Below are positions 8,559-16,875 of a DNA stretch of 64,000 nucleotides, in pieces. Origin of the DNA: Larkinella punicea. GTDB lineage: Bacteria > Bacteroidota > Bacteroidia > Cytophagales > Spirosomataceae. How positions within the stretch are numbered: the first letter of the stretch is position 1; every line of letters begins with the position of its first letter. The position numbers and the translations under genes are program-made. The stretch lies in the NCBI RefSeq assembly GCF_003334855.1, contig NZ_QOWE01000033.1, forward strand, positions 40,910 through 104,909. Direction: 5' to 3'. The notes below the pieces were generated by a model, which was not told where the DNA came from, did not search any database, and was given only the letters and a program-made list of their open reading frames with translations.

Positions 8559-11096
8559 ATGGTTAAGCGCGTCAACTACCTTTACCTGATTGGTGCCGGG
8601 CTGCTGGGCCTGTTGGGATTTATAACGACCCGGCAAGACCCTCCGTCGCCGGTTCGAACACCCGCCGAAGAGTTGGCGACCTTTCAGATTGAGCCGGGGT
8701 TAAAGGTTCAACTGGTTGCGGCTGAGCCGATGGTTCAGGATCCGGTTGTGATTACATTCGATGAAGACGGGCGGCTCTGGGTAGTCGAAATGCGGGGATT
8801 CATGCCCAACATGGACGGTACCGGCGAAGAAAAACCGGTGGGCCGTATTTCGGTACTGGAAGATACGAACGGCGACGGGCAGATGGACGTCAGTAAAGTC
8901 TACCTCGACAGTCTGGTGATGCCCCGGGCGCTGGCGCTGGTTCCGGGGGGCGCTTTGGTGGTTGAAAGTGGCGCGCTGTGGATGACCACCGACCGCAATG
9001 GCGATCTGAAAGCCGATACAAAAACCCTGATCGACCCGACCTATGCCGCCAACGGTTTGCCCGAACACGCCGGGAACGGCCTCTGGCGCAGCATGGACAA
9101 CTGGTATTACAACGCCAAATCGCGCCTTCGCTACCGGCTGAACGACGGGAAATGGGAGCGGGATAGCACGGAATTTCGGGGGCAGTGGGGCATCAGCCAC
9201 GACGACGAAGGCCGACTCTATTACAACTACAACTGGTCGCAACTCCACGCCGATCTGGTGCCGCCCAATTACCTCTCGCGCAACAAAAATCATACGCCAA
9301 CCACCGGCATCGACCACGGCCTGACCATCGACCGCCGGGTGTATCCGATCCGGCCGACACCCGCGGTGAACCGGGGCTACATTCCCGGAACCTTGAATAA
9401 AGAAGGTCGGCTGCTGGAATTTACGGCGGCCTGTTCACCCCTGGTCTACCGGGGAACGGCCTTGCCAGCCGCTTATTACGGCAATGTTTTCGTCTGCGAA
9501 CCCGCGGGCAATCTGATCAAACGCAACGTCGCCGAAGACAATGGGCTGCTGATAACGGCGCAGGACCCCAATCCGGGCCGGGAGTTTCTGGCTTCGACCG
9601 ACGAACGGTTTCGGCCGGTTCATCAGGCAACGGGTCCCGACGGTGCGCTTTACGTAGCGGATATGTATCGGGGGCTGGTGCAGCACAAAGCGTATGTAAC
9701 CCCTTATTTGCGGGAACAGACGATCAAGCGGGGGCTGGTGATGCCGATCAACCGGGGGCGGATCTGGCGGATTGTGCCGGAAAACTGGAAACCGACCAAA
9801 CCCGCTAAACTGTCGAAGACGGCATCCAAAGACCTGATTCGGGAACTGTCAAGTCCCGACGGCTGGCACCGGGATATGGCGCAGCGACTGCTCGTGGAGC
9901 GCAATGACAAAACCGTACGGCAGCCGCTCACCGAACTGGTACTGAAAGGCAAAAGCCAACTGGGGCGGTTTCACGCGTTATGGACGCTGGATGGCCTGAA
10001 ACTGAGCAGTCCGGAACTGCTTTTGAGTCTGCTGGCCGACCCCAACACGCTGGTGAAAACCACCGCGCTGCGGTTGCTGGAACCAATGGCCAAAACAAAC
10101 CCGGCGGTTCGGGCCAAACTGGAAGCGCAACTGCTGAAAGCGTGGGAAAAAGCCCCCATCGAGCAGGTACTTCAAATGACGTTTGCCGCTGGCATTCTTT
10201 CACCGAACGCGTCTCATCCACTTCTGGCCGGGATTGTAAACCGGTATGGCCATACCGCCCTGATTCGGGATGCGGCTCTCAGTAGTCTTCAGAATCAGGA
10301 GTTTGCGTTTTTGCAAAGCCTGATGAAATCGCCCCATTGGCAGGTACACGAACCCGCGAAGGAGATTTTTCTGGAAATGCTGACCACATCGATTGTTCGA
10401 AAACGGAATCCGGCTGAACTCGCCGACTTGCTAAATCAACTGGACAAAGAATCGCTGGGATGGCAGGAAAAAGCCGTCCTCACCAGCCTGTCGATTCAGG
10501 GAAATACCACCAAAAAACCGATCCAGCTTGAAACCGCCCCCACACTGCTGACCCATTCCAACACGAAAATCGAACCGTTCCGTCTGGAAGGGTTAAACCT
10601 GCTTTTTGAATGGCCCGGACACTCCGCAGTCAAAAGCAGCGTAGTCAAAAAGAACCCATTGAGCGACGACGAACAAAAGCTGTTTGCGTCGGGACGACAA
10701 CTGTATCTGAGCACCTGCTCGGGTTGTCACGGCACGGACGGGGCTGGCCTGAACCGATTTGGACCTCCACTCGTTGGCTCGGATTGGGTGTTGGGCGATG
10801 AAAAACGGCTGGCATTGATTCTGTTGCACGGCATGGAAGGGCCGGTGGAAGTGGGCAAAAAGGTATACAATGCGCCGGAGATTCTGCCGGTGATGCCCGC
10901 TCATTCCACGATGGATGATGCCTCGATCACGTCCATTTTGATGTATATCCGCAACGAATGGGGGAATAACGCCGGGCCAATTGGCCGAAGAACCGTCGGA
11001 ATGACCCGCATTACGTCGCAGGGACGCGTCATGCCGTGGACTGCCAAAGAATTGAACAGCTATATGCTGGAAGCCAAAGCCGCCGACGGGAAGTAA
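8559..11096 (+). CDS. PVC-type haem-binding, propeller/HEAT/cytochrome c protein
   Basis: 845 residues. N-terminal membrane anchor (about 6-25). Then a propeller of the 'PVC-type membrane-bound dehydrogenase' kind, seen in FDEDGRLWVVEMRGF, DTNGDGQMD, PDGALYVADMYRG and RIWRIVPE (about 35-430). A HEAT-like alpha-repeat region follows (about 430-680), then a C-terminal cytochrome c with haem motif CSGCH at 720-724 and distal Met region (VMPAHSTMDD). Such proteins are thought to oxidise sugars or related periplasmic substrates and pass electrons to the haem; the substrate is unproved. It precedes a Tat-leader isomerase-like gene by 51 bp. A paralogue with the same architecture is at 21434-24430. 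Confidence 0.9.
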   Translation: MVKRVNYLYLIGAGLLGLLGFITTRQDPPSPVRTPAEELATFQIEPGLKVQLVAAEPMVQDPVVITFDEDGRLWVVEMRGFMPNMDGTGEEKPVGRISVLEDTNGDGQMDVSKVYLDSLVMPRALALVPGGALVVESGALWMTTDRNGDLKADTKTLIDPTYAANGLPEHAGNGLWRSMDNWYYNAKSRLRYRLNDGKWERDSTEFRGQWGISHDDEGRLYYNYNWSQLHADLVPPNYLSRNKNHTPTTGIDHGLTIDRRVYPIRPTPAVNRGYIPGTLNKEGRLLEFTAACSPLVYRGTALPAAYYGNVFVCEPAGNLIKRNVAEDNGLLITAQDPNPGREFLASTDERFRPVHQATGPDGALYVADMYRGLVQHKAYVTPYLREQTIKRGLVMPINRGRIWRIVPENWKPTKPAKLSKTASKDLIRELSSPDGWHRDMAQRLLVERNDKTVRQPLTELVLKGKSQLGRFHALWTLDGLKLSSPELLLSLLADPNTLVKTTALRLLEPMAKTNPAVRAKLEAQLLKAWEKAPIEQVLQMTFAAGILSPNASHPLLAGIVNRYGHTALIRDAALSSLQNQEFAFLQSLMKSPHWQVHEPAKEIFLEMLTTSIVRKRNPAELADLLNQLDKESLGWQEKAVLTSLSIQGNTTKKPIQLETAPTLLTHSNTKIEPFRLEGLNLLFEWPGHSAVKSSVVKKNPLSDDEQKLFASGRQLYLSTCSGCHGTDGAGLNRFGPPLVGSDWVLGDEKRLALILLHGMEGPVEVGKKVYNAPEILPVMPAHSTMDDASITSILMYIRNEWGNNAGPIGRRTVGMTRITSQGRVMPWTAKELNSYMLEAKAADGK

Positions 11097-11147
11097 ATCC
11101 GCCTGAAAGCAAGATCGAATACTGACTATTCCAAACCCGTAATTCGT

Positions 11148-12206
11148 ATGGACAGACGTGACTTTATACAAAAGGCGACCCTGGGTGCACTGGTGTTTTC
11201 GTTGCCTAAAATGCCCGCTTTTCTGAAAGACATGCCCATGGGTGTGGTGGTGCATTCCTACGGAAGTCGCTGGAATTCAAAGGTCGAAAGCAAAAAATAC
11301 CCCGGTTTTACGAGCGCCATTGAATTGATCGATCACTGCAAGGAAATCGGCGCGGGCGGGGTTCAGACGGTTGTTAAGGACTGGTCGGCTGAGTTTGCCA
11401 AAAAAGTGCGTACCGAACGGGAGAAAACGGGCCTGTATCTGGAAGGCTCCATCGGGTTACCCAAAAAAGCGGAACAGGTAGCGGCTTTTGAGCAGGAGGT
11501 GGTCAACGCGAAAGAAGCCGGCGCGACGGTTTTGCGGACGGTTTGTTCGAGCGGTCGGCGGTACGAAACCTACCATTCCAACGAAGAATGGCAGGCGTTG
11601 AAGAAAAATGCGCTGGTTTCGCTCCAACTGTCGGAACCCATTCTGCGCAAACACAAAGTCAAACTGGCGGTCGAGAATCACAAGGACTGGCGGGCTGACG
11701 AACTGGTAGCGGTTCTGAAACAAATTGATAGTGAGTGGGTTGGTGTAACGCTGGACTTTGGCAACAGCATCGCCCTGCTGGAAGATCCGATGGCCGTGGT
11801 GCAGACGCTGGCCCCGTATGTGTTTACGACCCACGTTAAGGATATGGGCGTGGCCGAATACCCGGACGGTTTTCTGTTGTCGGAAGTACCACTCGGCAGG
11901 GGCATCCTGGATCTGCAAAAAATGGTGGCTATCTGTAAAAAACACAACCCGGCTGTCACCTTCAACCTGGAAATGATCACCCGCGATCCGCTGGAAATAC
12001 CGTGCCGGAAGGACGCTTATTGGGAAACCTTTGGCGGTATACCCCGAACGGATATGGACCGGACGCTGCGCATGGTCAAACAGCATACCTACAAACCGGC
12101 GCTGCCGAAGGTATCCCAACTTTCTGCCGAAGAACGACTGGCGGTTGAGGAGAAAAACATCGTTTCCTGCCTTTCCTACAGTAGCAACAAGCTGGGGCTT
12201 AAATAG
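11148..12206 (+). CDS. Sugar phosphate isomerase/epimerase-like TIM-barrel protein with Tat leader
   Basis: 352 residues. It begins MDRRDFIQKATLGALVFSL, a twin-arginine leader, so the protein is exported folded. The body is an AP-endonuclease-2/xylose-isomerase-like TIM barrel: AVENHKDWRADE (metal Glu), VTLDFGNS (metal Asp) and TTHVKDMG (His) fit the usual metal site. Many Bacteroidota and Planctomycetota oxidise sugars in the periplasm with a dehydrogenase and such 'isomerases'. The upstream haem-binding protein and downstream SDR/MFS genes support a role in modified-sugar metabolism, but the reaction is unknown. Confidence 0.87.
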   Translation: MDRRDFIQKATLGALVFSLPKMPAFLKDMPMGVVVHSYGSRWNSKVESKKYPGFTSAIELIDHCKEIGAGGVQTVVKDWSAEFAKKVRTEREKTGLYLEGSIGLPKKAEQVAAFEQEVVNAKEAGATVLRTVCSSGRRYETYHSNEEWQALKKNALVSLQLSEPILRKHKVKLAVENHKDWRADELVAVLKQIDSEWVGVTLDFGNSIALLEDPMAVVQTLAPYVFTTHVKDMGVAEYPDGFLLSEVPLGRGILDLQKMVAICKKHNPAVTFNLEMITRDPLEIPCRKDAYWETFGGIPRTDMDRTLRMVKQHTYKPALPKVSQLSAEERLAVEEKNIVSCLSYSSNKLGLK

Positions 12207-12209
12207 AGT

Positions 12210-12345
12210 TTACGGTTTTCGGTTTACGGTTTTCGGTGCGGTTCCCCGCCGGGACTAACGCATGCTTGCTGGCGCGTTTTTGTTTCATGCGTTAGCCCCG
12301 GCGGGGAACCGCACCGAAAACCGAAAACTGTAAACCGAAAACTGA
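12210..12345. repeat. Long imperfect inverted repeat rich in GGTTTTCGGTTTACGG units
   Basis: Left arm about 12210-12264 and right arm 12286-12345 pair almost completely; the inner 30 bp (CGGTGCGGTTCCCCGCCGGG plus CTAACGCATG) match with one difference. The outer parts are runs of GGTTTACGGTTTTCGG on the left and CCGAAAACCG.. on the right. It fills the whole gap between two plus-strand genes and ends 15 bp before the next ATG. Confidence 0.9.
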
Positions 12346-12359
12346 AAACCAATCAACGA

Positions 12360-13148
12360 ATGATGAGTAAAGAAACACTGCCTGGAATTAAGCAATTTGA
12401 TTTGAGCGGGAAAGCCGCCATCATTACCGGAGGCTCCAAAGGGCTGGGTTTCGCGATGGCGGCCGGTCTCGCTTCGGCCGGGGCGAATGTGATGCTGGTG
12501 AACCGGAACGCGGAGGAAGGGGCCAAAGCCGCTGAGGAACTGAGCCAGGATTTTGGGATAAAAGCCCTTTCGTTCAGCGCCGATATTACGAGTCAGGAAC
12601 AGACCGAAGCGATGGCCCAGGCCGCCATCGACGCTTTTGGCCGAATCGATATTCTGATCAACAGTGCCGGGATCAACATCCGCGGACCCATCGATGAGGT
12701 GACACTGGAGGATTTCAACAAGGTGATGACGGCCAATGTCACCGGCACCTGGCTTTGCTGCCGGGCCGTGACGCCCTACATGAAAAAAGCCGGGCGGGGC
12801 AGCATCATCAACCTGGCCAGTACGCTGGGCGTGGTCGGCCTGGCCAACCGGACGCCGTATACATCGAGCAAAGGGGCCGTGGTGCAGATGACCCGCGCGC
12901 TCGCCCTGGAACTGGCGTCGTATAACATCACCGTCAATGCCATTTGTCCGGGACCGTTTCTGACGGATATGAATATACCGATTGCCGACACGGAAGAAGG
13001 CAAGAAGTTCGTTGTGGGCGCGACGGCACTGGGTCGCTGGGGCCACCTGCGCGAAATCCAGGGAGCCGCGATCTTCCTCGCCAGTGATGCCGCCACCTAC
13101 ATGGTCGGCTCCCTGCTCACCGTCGATGGCGGCTGGACGGCAAAATAG
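12360..13148 (+). CDS. SDR-family oxidoreductase, gluconate 5-dehydrogenase-like
   Basis: 262 residues. Classical short-chain dehydrogenase: cofactor loop TGGSKGLG (23-30), NSAG (101-104), catalytic Ser154, Tyr167 and Lys171 (YTSSK), and the NAICPGPFLTDMN segment after beta-6. Closest in feel to 5-keto-gluconate/2-deoxy-gluconate dehydrogenases (IdnO/KduD), which fits the neighbouring sugar-acid transporter, but SDR specificity cannot be read from sequence. Flanked on both sides by GGTTTACGG-type hairpins. Confidence 0.9.
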   Translation: MMSKETLPGIKQFDLSGKAAIITGGSKGLGFAMAAGLASAGANVMLVNRNAEEGAKAAEELSQDFGIKALSFSADITSQEQTEAMAQAAIDAFGRIDILINSAGINIRGPIDEVTLEDFNKVMTANVTGTWLCCRAVTPYMKKAGRGSIINLASTLGVVGLANRTPYTSSKGAVVQMTRALALELASYNITVNAICPGPFLTDMNIPIADTEEGKKFVVGATALGRWGHLREIQGAAIFLASDAATYMVGSLLTVDGGWTAK

Positions 13149-13149
13149 T

Positions 13150-13266
13150 TTAACGGTTTACGGTTTTTGGTTTTCGGTGGCTGACACGTTACTCTTTTTT
13201 GCATCAGCCACCGAAAACCGCATACCAAAAACCGTAAACGGAAAACCCCTAAACCAAAAACCGTAA
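13150..13266. repeat. Inverted repeat of GGTTTACGGTTTTTGG type
   Basis: Left arm 13150-13184 pairs with 13204-13245 with one 6-nt bulge; the inner GGTTTTCGGTGGCTGA is exact. A further AAACCAAAAACCGTAAA unit touches the ATG of the next gene at 13267. Same unit type as the repeat at 12210-12345, so the SDR gene is bracketed by related repeats. Confidence 0.88.
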
Positions 13267-14589
13267 ATGGAACAAGTCATTGGCAAGGCCCCCAAAACCC
13301 GGGTACGATACGGGATGCTGGCACTCGTATTCGTCAACGTCGTAATCAACTACTTAGACCGCAGTAATCTTTCGGTGGCTGCGTCAGCTTTGAGCAAGGA
13401 TCTGGCCTTGTCTCCGGTCGAAATGGGGTACATTTTTTCGGCTTTTGGCTGGACCTACGCGGTTTTGCAAATTCCAGGTGGGCTGGTTGCCGACCGCTTC
13501 GGCCCCCGGATCTTGTATGCATTCTGTCTCATTACCTGGTCGATCTCCACTGTGTTTCAGGGATTTGCGCGTGGGTTTGCCAGCCTGTTTGCGTTGCGAC
13601 TGGCCACCGGGGCTTTCGAAGCACCTTCGTATCCGATCAACAACCGGATTGTAACCAGTTGGTTTCCCGACAATGAGCGGGCGGCTGCGACGGCCATGTA
13701 CGTTTCGGGCCAGTTCATCGGGCTGGCGTTTCTGACGCCGGTTTTGGTAACGATTCAGTATTACGCGGGCTGGAAAGGGCTGTTCGTCATCACCGGTTTA
13801 GTCGGTTTGGTGTGGGGTGTTGTCTGGTATCTTTTCTACCGCGATCCGCTGGAGCACAAGGGCGTCAATGAGGCTGAACTGACGTATATCGAAGAGGGGG
13901 GCGGTTTGTTCCGGGGAAAAAAAACGGGAACGAAGCACGTCAGCGTGTGGAGTTGGGAAAACATTAAACTGGTGTTTCGGGGCCGCACCTTGTGGGGCGT
14001 CTACATTGCCCAGTTTGCCGTGAACGCGACGCTCTGGTTTTTTCTGACCTGGTTTCCCACCTATCTGGTAAAATACCGGGGACTGGATTTTATCAAATCC
14101 GGTTATCTGGCTTCCATTCCGTTTCTGGCCGCCTGTGCGGGGGTGCTCTTGTCCGGCTTCCTGTCCGATAATCTGGTCAAAAAGGGCTGGTCGGTGAGCG
14201 CGGCCCGCAAAACCCCGATCATCGTTGGACTCATTTTATCGACCAGCATTGTGGGTGCCAACTATAGTACCGACACGGCCTACATCATTTTCTTCATGGC
14301 CTTCTCGTTTTTCGGAGCCGGTATGGCCTTGATTTCCTGGGTTTTCGTTTCTTTGTTGTCACCGAAACACCTGATTGGGTTAACGGGTGGCGTCTTCAAT
14401 TTCATGGGCAATCTGGCGTCGATCATCGTTCCGATCGTCATCGGCTATCTGGCCAAAGACGGCGATTTCAAACCGGCTCTGGTCTTTATTGGTGCCCTGG
14501 GCCTGATCGGTGCCTGTTCGTATATTTTTCTGGTGGGAAAAATTGAGCGGAGGGGGGAAAAAGACATGAGAGGTGAGACAAAAGGATAA
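13267..14589 (+). CDS. MFS transporter, anion:cation symporter (sugar-acid) family
   Basis: 440 residues, 12 predicted membrane segments. The N-terminus has NYLDRSNLSVAA, the hallmark of the ACS family (hexuronate, glucarate and phthalate carriers), and GGLVADRFGPR, the loop 2-3 motif. It likely imports an organic anion such as a hexonate or uronate with protons. Sits between two SDR genes on the same strand; with the isomerase-like protein this suggests catabolism of an oxidised sugar. The C-terminus is followed by an imperfect hairpin (about 14570-14640). Confidence 0.9.
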   Translation: MEQVIGKAPKTRVRYGMLALVFVNVVINYLDRSNLSVAASALSKDLALSPVEMGYIFSAFGWTYAVLQIPGGLVADRFGPRILYAFCLITWSISTVFQGFARGFASLFALRLATGAFEAPSYPINNRIVTSWFPDNERAAATAMYVSGQFIGLAFLTPVLVTIQYYAGWKGLFVITGLVGLVWGVVWYLFYRDPLEHKGVNEAELTYIEEGGGLFRGKKTGTKHVSVWSWENIKLVFRGRTLWGVYIAQFAVNATLWFFLTWFPTYLVKYRGLDFIKSGYLASIPFLAACAGVLLSGFLSDNLVKKGWSVSAARKTPIIVGLILSTSIVGANYSTDTAYIIFFMAFSFFGAGMALISWVFVSLLSPKHLIGLTGGVFNFMGNLASIIVPIVIGYLAKDGDFKPALVFIGALGLIGACSYIFLVGKIERRGEKDMRGETKG

Positions 14590-14655
14590 AGAGTCGGTTT
14601 ATCACCAAGGTATGTTGTCTTTACTCTCTTGTCTCACTTCTTTAATCTATTAACT

Positions 14656-15426
14656 ATGAGTGATTTAGTATTCCCCGACCGCTACAAAGGGCAGGTTACT
14701 ATTGTTACCGGTGGGGCAGACGGTTTAGGAAAAGCCATTGCCCGGCGGCTGGGTGCGGAAGGTGCTTCGGTGGCGCTCTTCGACCGGAACGCGGTTTTGC
14801 TGGAACAAACAGCGCAGGAAATGACGGCTTTGGGCGTTGTTGTTCGGACGTATACCGTGGATATTTCGCAGGAAGAACAGGTCAAACAAGCCGTAGAGCA
14901 AACCGTGGCGGATTTCGGGCAGCTCGATGTGGTGGTGCATTCGGCGGGCATTGTCGGGCCTACCAGCACCAACATTACTTCCTACGCGACGGCTGATTTT
15001 GAAAAGTTGCTCGCCGTCAACCTGTTCGGGAGTTTTCTGATCACCAAATATACCGTCGGGCACATGGCTAGCCGGCAGTATGGCCGGATTCTGCTCATTG
15101 CGTCCATCGCCGGAAAAGAAGGCAACCCCGGCATGGTGGGCTATTCGGTCAGTAAAGCGGGTGTGATCGGGTTGGTGAAAGCCATTGCCAAGGAATACGC
15201 AACCGCCGGAATCACCGTCAACGGGCTGGCCCCGGCCGTAATCAGAACCGCCATGAACGCCGACACCGCCCCCGAACAACTGGCGTACATGACCGCCAAA
15301 ATCCCGATGGGTCGCCTGGGTGAAACGGACGAAGTGGCGGCTATGGCCTGTTTCATCGTTTCTCCCGAAAATAGTTTTTCAACCGGTTTTATTTACGATA
15401 TTTCGGGCGGCAGGGCAACGTATTGA
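14656..15426 (+). CDS. SDR-family oxidoreductase
   Basis: 256 residues from ATG 14656; an upstream TTG frame start at 14629 falls in a hairpin arm and is rejected. TGGADGLG cofactor loop (18-25), HSAG in place of NNAG (96-99), catalytic Ser150, Tyr163 and Lys167 (YSVSK), and the DISGGRATY C-terminus. 3-oxoacyl-ACP-reductase-like by overall form, but in this context more likely a sugar or polyol dehydrogenase. About 33% of SDR positions are generic, so the substrate is left open. Confidence 0.9.
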   Translation: MSDLVFPDRYKGQVTIVTGGADGLGKAIARRLGAEGASVALFDRNAVLLEQTAQEMTALGVVVRTYTVDISQEEQVKQAVEQTVADFGQLDVVVHSAGIVGPTSTNITSYATADFEKLLAVNLFGSFLITKYTVGHMASRQYGRILLIASIAGKEGNPGMVGYSVSKAGVIGLVKAIAKEYATAGITVNGLAPAVIRTAMNADTAPEQLAYMTAKIPMGRLGETDEVAAMACFIVSPENSFSTGFIYDISGGRATY

Positions 15427-15506
15427 GCAGGAAGAAACAAATCGCAGGAGTTTGTAAATCAAAAGGGTTGATCAATCCGTTACCGTCGTAACCAATCCAT
15501 CTCCGT

Positions 15507-16592
15507 ATGAAAACACGATTTCTTCTGCTTCTGATAGTATCGGTTGGCTTGCTCTTCGGGCGTGTTTCGGCACAATCGAACCAACTGAAACCCGGTTTTG
15601 AAAAGGCTGAATACCTGGAAATGCTGCGGGTGGGTGCCGGACACATTGACTCGGTGACGATTGGCCCTCCGCAAGGCTATAAAAGAGTGTATCGCTCGCC
15701 CGTTGTGGGCCTCGACAATCGCTGGGAGTTGTGGCAGGGGAGCAACGGCGTTACCGTGATCAGCATTCGGGGCACGACCCTCGATCCATTGGGCTGGATT
15801 GAAAACTTTTATGCCGCGATGGTGCCGGCCACGGGCCAGATCCAGTTGAGCGCCAACGAGCCTTTTTCCTACAAACTGGCTAAAAATCCGCGTGCGGCAG
15901 TACACGCGGGCTGGTTGATTGGCATGGCGTATCTGGCCAAGGACATTCTGCCCAAAATGGATTCCTGCATTCAGAAAGGAACCAAAGAATTCATGATCAC
16001 CGGCATCAGTCAGGGGGGCGCCATCTCCTTTTTAATGACGTCTTATCTCTCCAATTTGCGGGGCAACCGGCTCCCCGCCGACCTCCGGTTCAAAACCTAC
16101 AGCATTGCCGCGCCCAAGCCGGGAAATCTTTCTTATGCGTATGATTATGAGGTTCTTACGCAGGCCGGTTGGGCGTTTAATGTGGTCAACTCTGCCGACT
16201 GGGTGCCCGAATTTCCGTTGACGGTTCAAACCACCGATGATTTCAACCTGACCAATCCCGTTACGACGATTCGCAAAGCCATTCGAAATCAGAAGTTTCT
16301 CAACCGGGTGATGTTCAATTATGTTTTCAATAAAATGGATAAACCGTCCCGCAAAGCGCAGAAGCGGTACCAGCGGTTTCTGGGGAATTACATCAGCAAG
16401 GCTGTCGGGAAGAATTTGCCGGATTACCAGAAACCGACTTATTTCCCGAGCAGTCACTTCATGCGGGCCGGGCAAACCATCGTTCTGGAAGCCGACGAAG
16501 CGTATTTCCAGCAGTTTCCGGCCGACCCCAAAAAACTCTTTCAGAACCACCTGCTGAATCCGTATTTGTTTTTGGGGAATCGACTGAAATAG
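15507..16592 (+). CDS. Secreted class 3 lipase-like hydrolase
   Basis: 361 residues with a Sec signal peptide (cleavage after SAQ, about residue 23). Lipase_3 fold: strand VTVISIRGT, nucleophile elbow GISQGG with Ser168, catalytic Asp candidate in NSADWVPEFP, and His candidates near the C-terminus (FQNHLLN or SSHFM). Expected periplasmic or extracellular esterase/lipase acting on acylglycerols or related esters. The C-terminal ~80 residues are basic and helical. It is followed directly by a canonical intrinsic terminator overlapping its stop codon. Confidence 0.87.
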   Translation: MKTRFLLLLIVSVGLLFGRVSAQSNQLKPGFEKAEYLEMLRVGAGHIDSVTIGPPQGYKRVYRSPVVGLDNRWELWQGSNGVTVISIRGTTLDPLGWIENFYAAMVPATGQIQLSANEPFSYKLAKNPRAAVHAGWLIGMAYLAKDILPKMDSCIQKGTKEFMITGISQGGAISFLMTSYLSNLRGNRLPADLRFKTYSIAAPKPGNLSYAYDYEVLTQAGWAFNVVNSADWVPEFPLTVQTTDDFNLTNPVTTIRKAIRNQKFLNRVMFNYVFNKMDKPSRKAQKRYQRFLGNYISKAVGKNLPDYQKPTYFPSSHFMRAGQTIVLEADEAYFQQFPADPKKLFQNHLLNPYLFLGNRLK

Positions 16593-16630
16593 AGCAGCAA
16601 TCTAACCTACAATTGCTGCTCTGTCTTTTT
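16591..16630 (+). terminator. Intrinsic terminator of the lipase gene
   Basis: Perfect 11-bp stem AGAGCAGCAAT (16591-16601) / ATTGCTGCTCT (16612-16622), 10-nt loop, then GTCTTTTTTA. The stem uses the last two bases of the lipase stop codon. Confidence 0.93.
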
Positions 16631-16667
16631 TATTCTAGGACTTATGTCTGATAATTCTATTGCACTT

Positions 16668-16758
16668 GCAAACTGCCCCTAAATCCCCTGAAGGGGACTT
16701 GGACGCAGCTCAATCCGGATGCCAGAAGTCCCCTTCAGGGGATTTAGGGGCAGTTTGC
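16668..16758. repeat. Perfect 33-bp inverted repeat (CCCCTAAATCCCC family)
   Basis: Arms 16668-16700 and 16726-16758 are exact reverse complements. The inner 25 bases of the left arm (CCCCTAAATCCCCTGAAGGG plus GACTT) are identical to the arm of the repeat at 26118-26198. It lies in the gap after the lipase terminator; from 16759 to 16875 there is only AT-rich upstream DNA of the next gene. Confidence 0.95.
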
Positions 16759-16875
16759 GACCGTCCTATATTCATAAGAACTGTTAAATTTCATTTCCTT
16801 TACGTTATCCTGCATAAATTGCTGGTATATACTAATTTAGCTGGTCAGTGACCCATTGACCGCTACCACCGGCTT

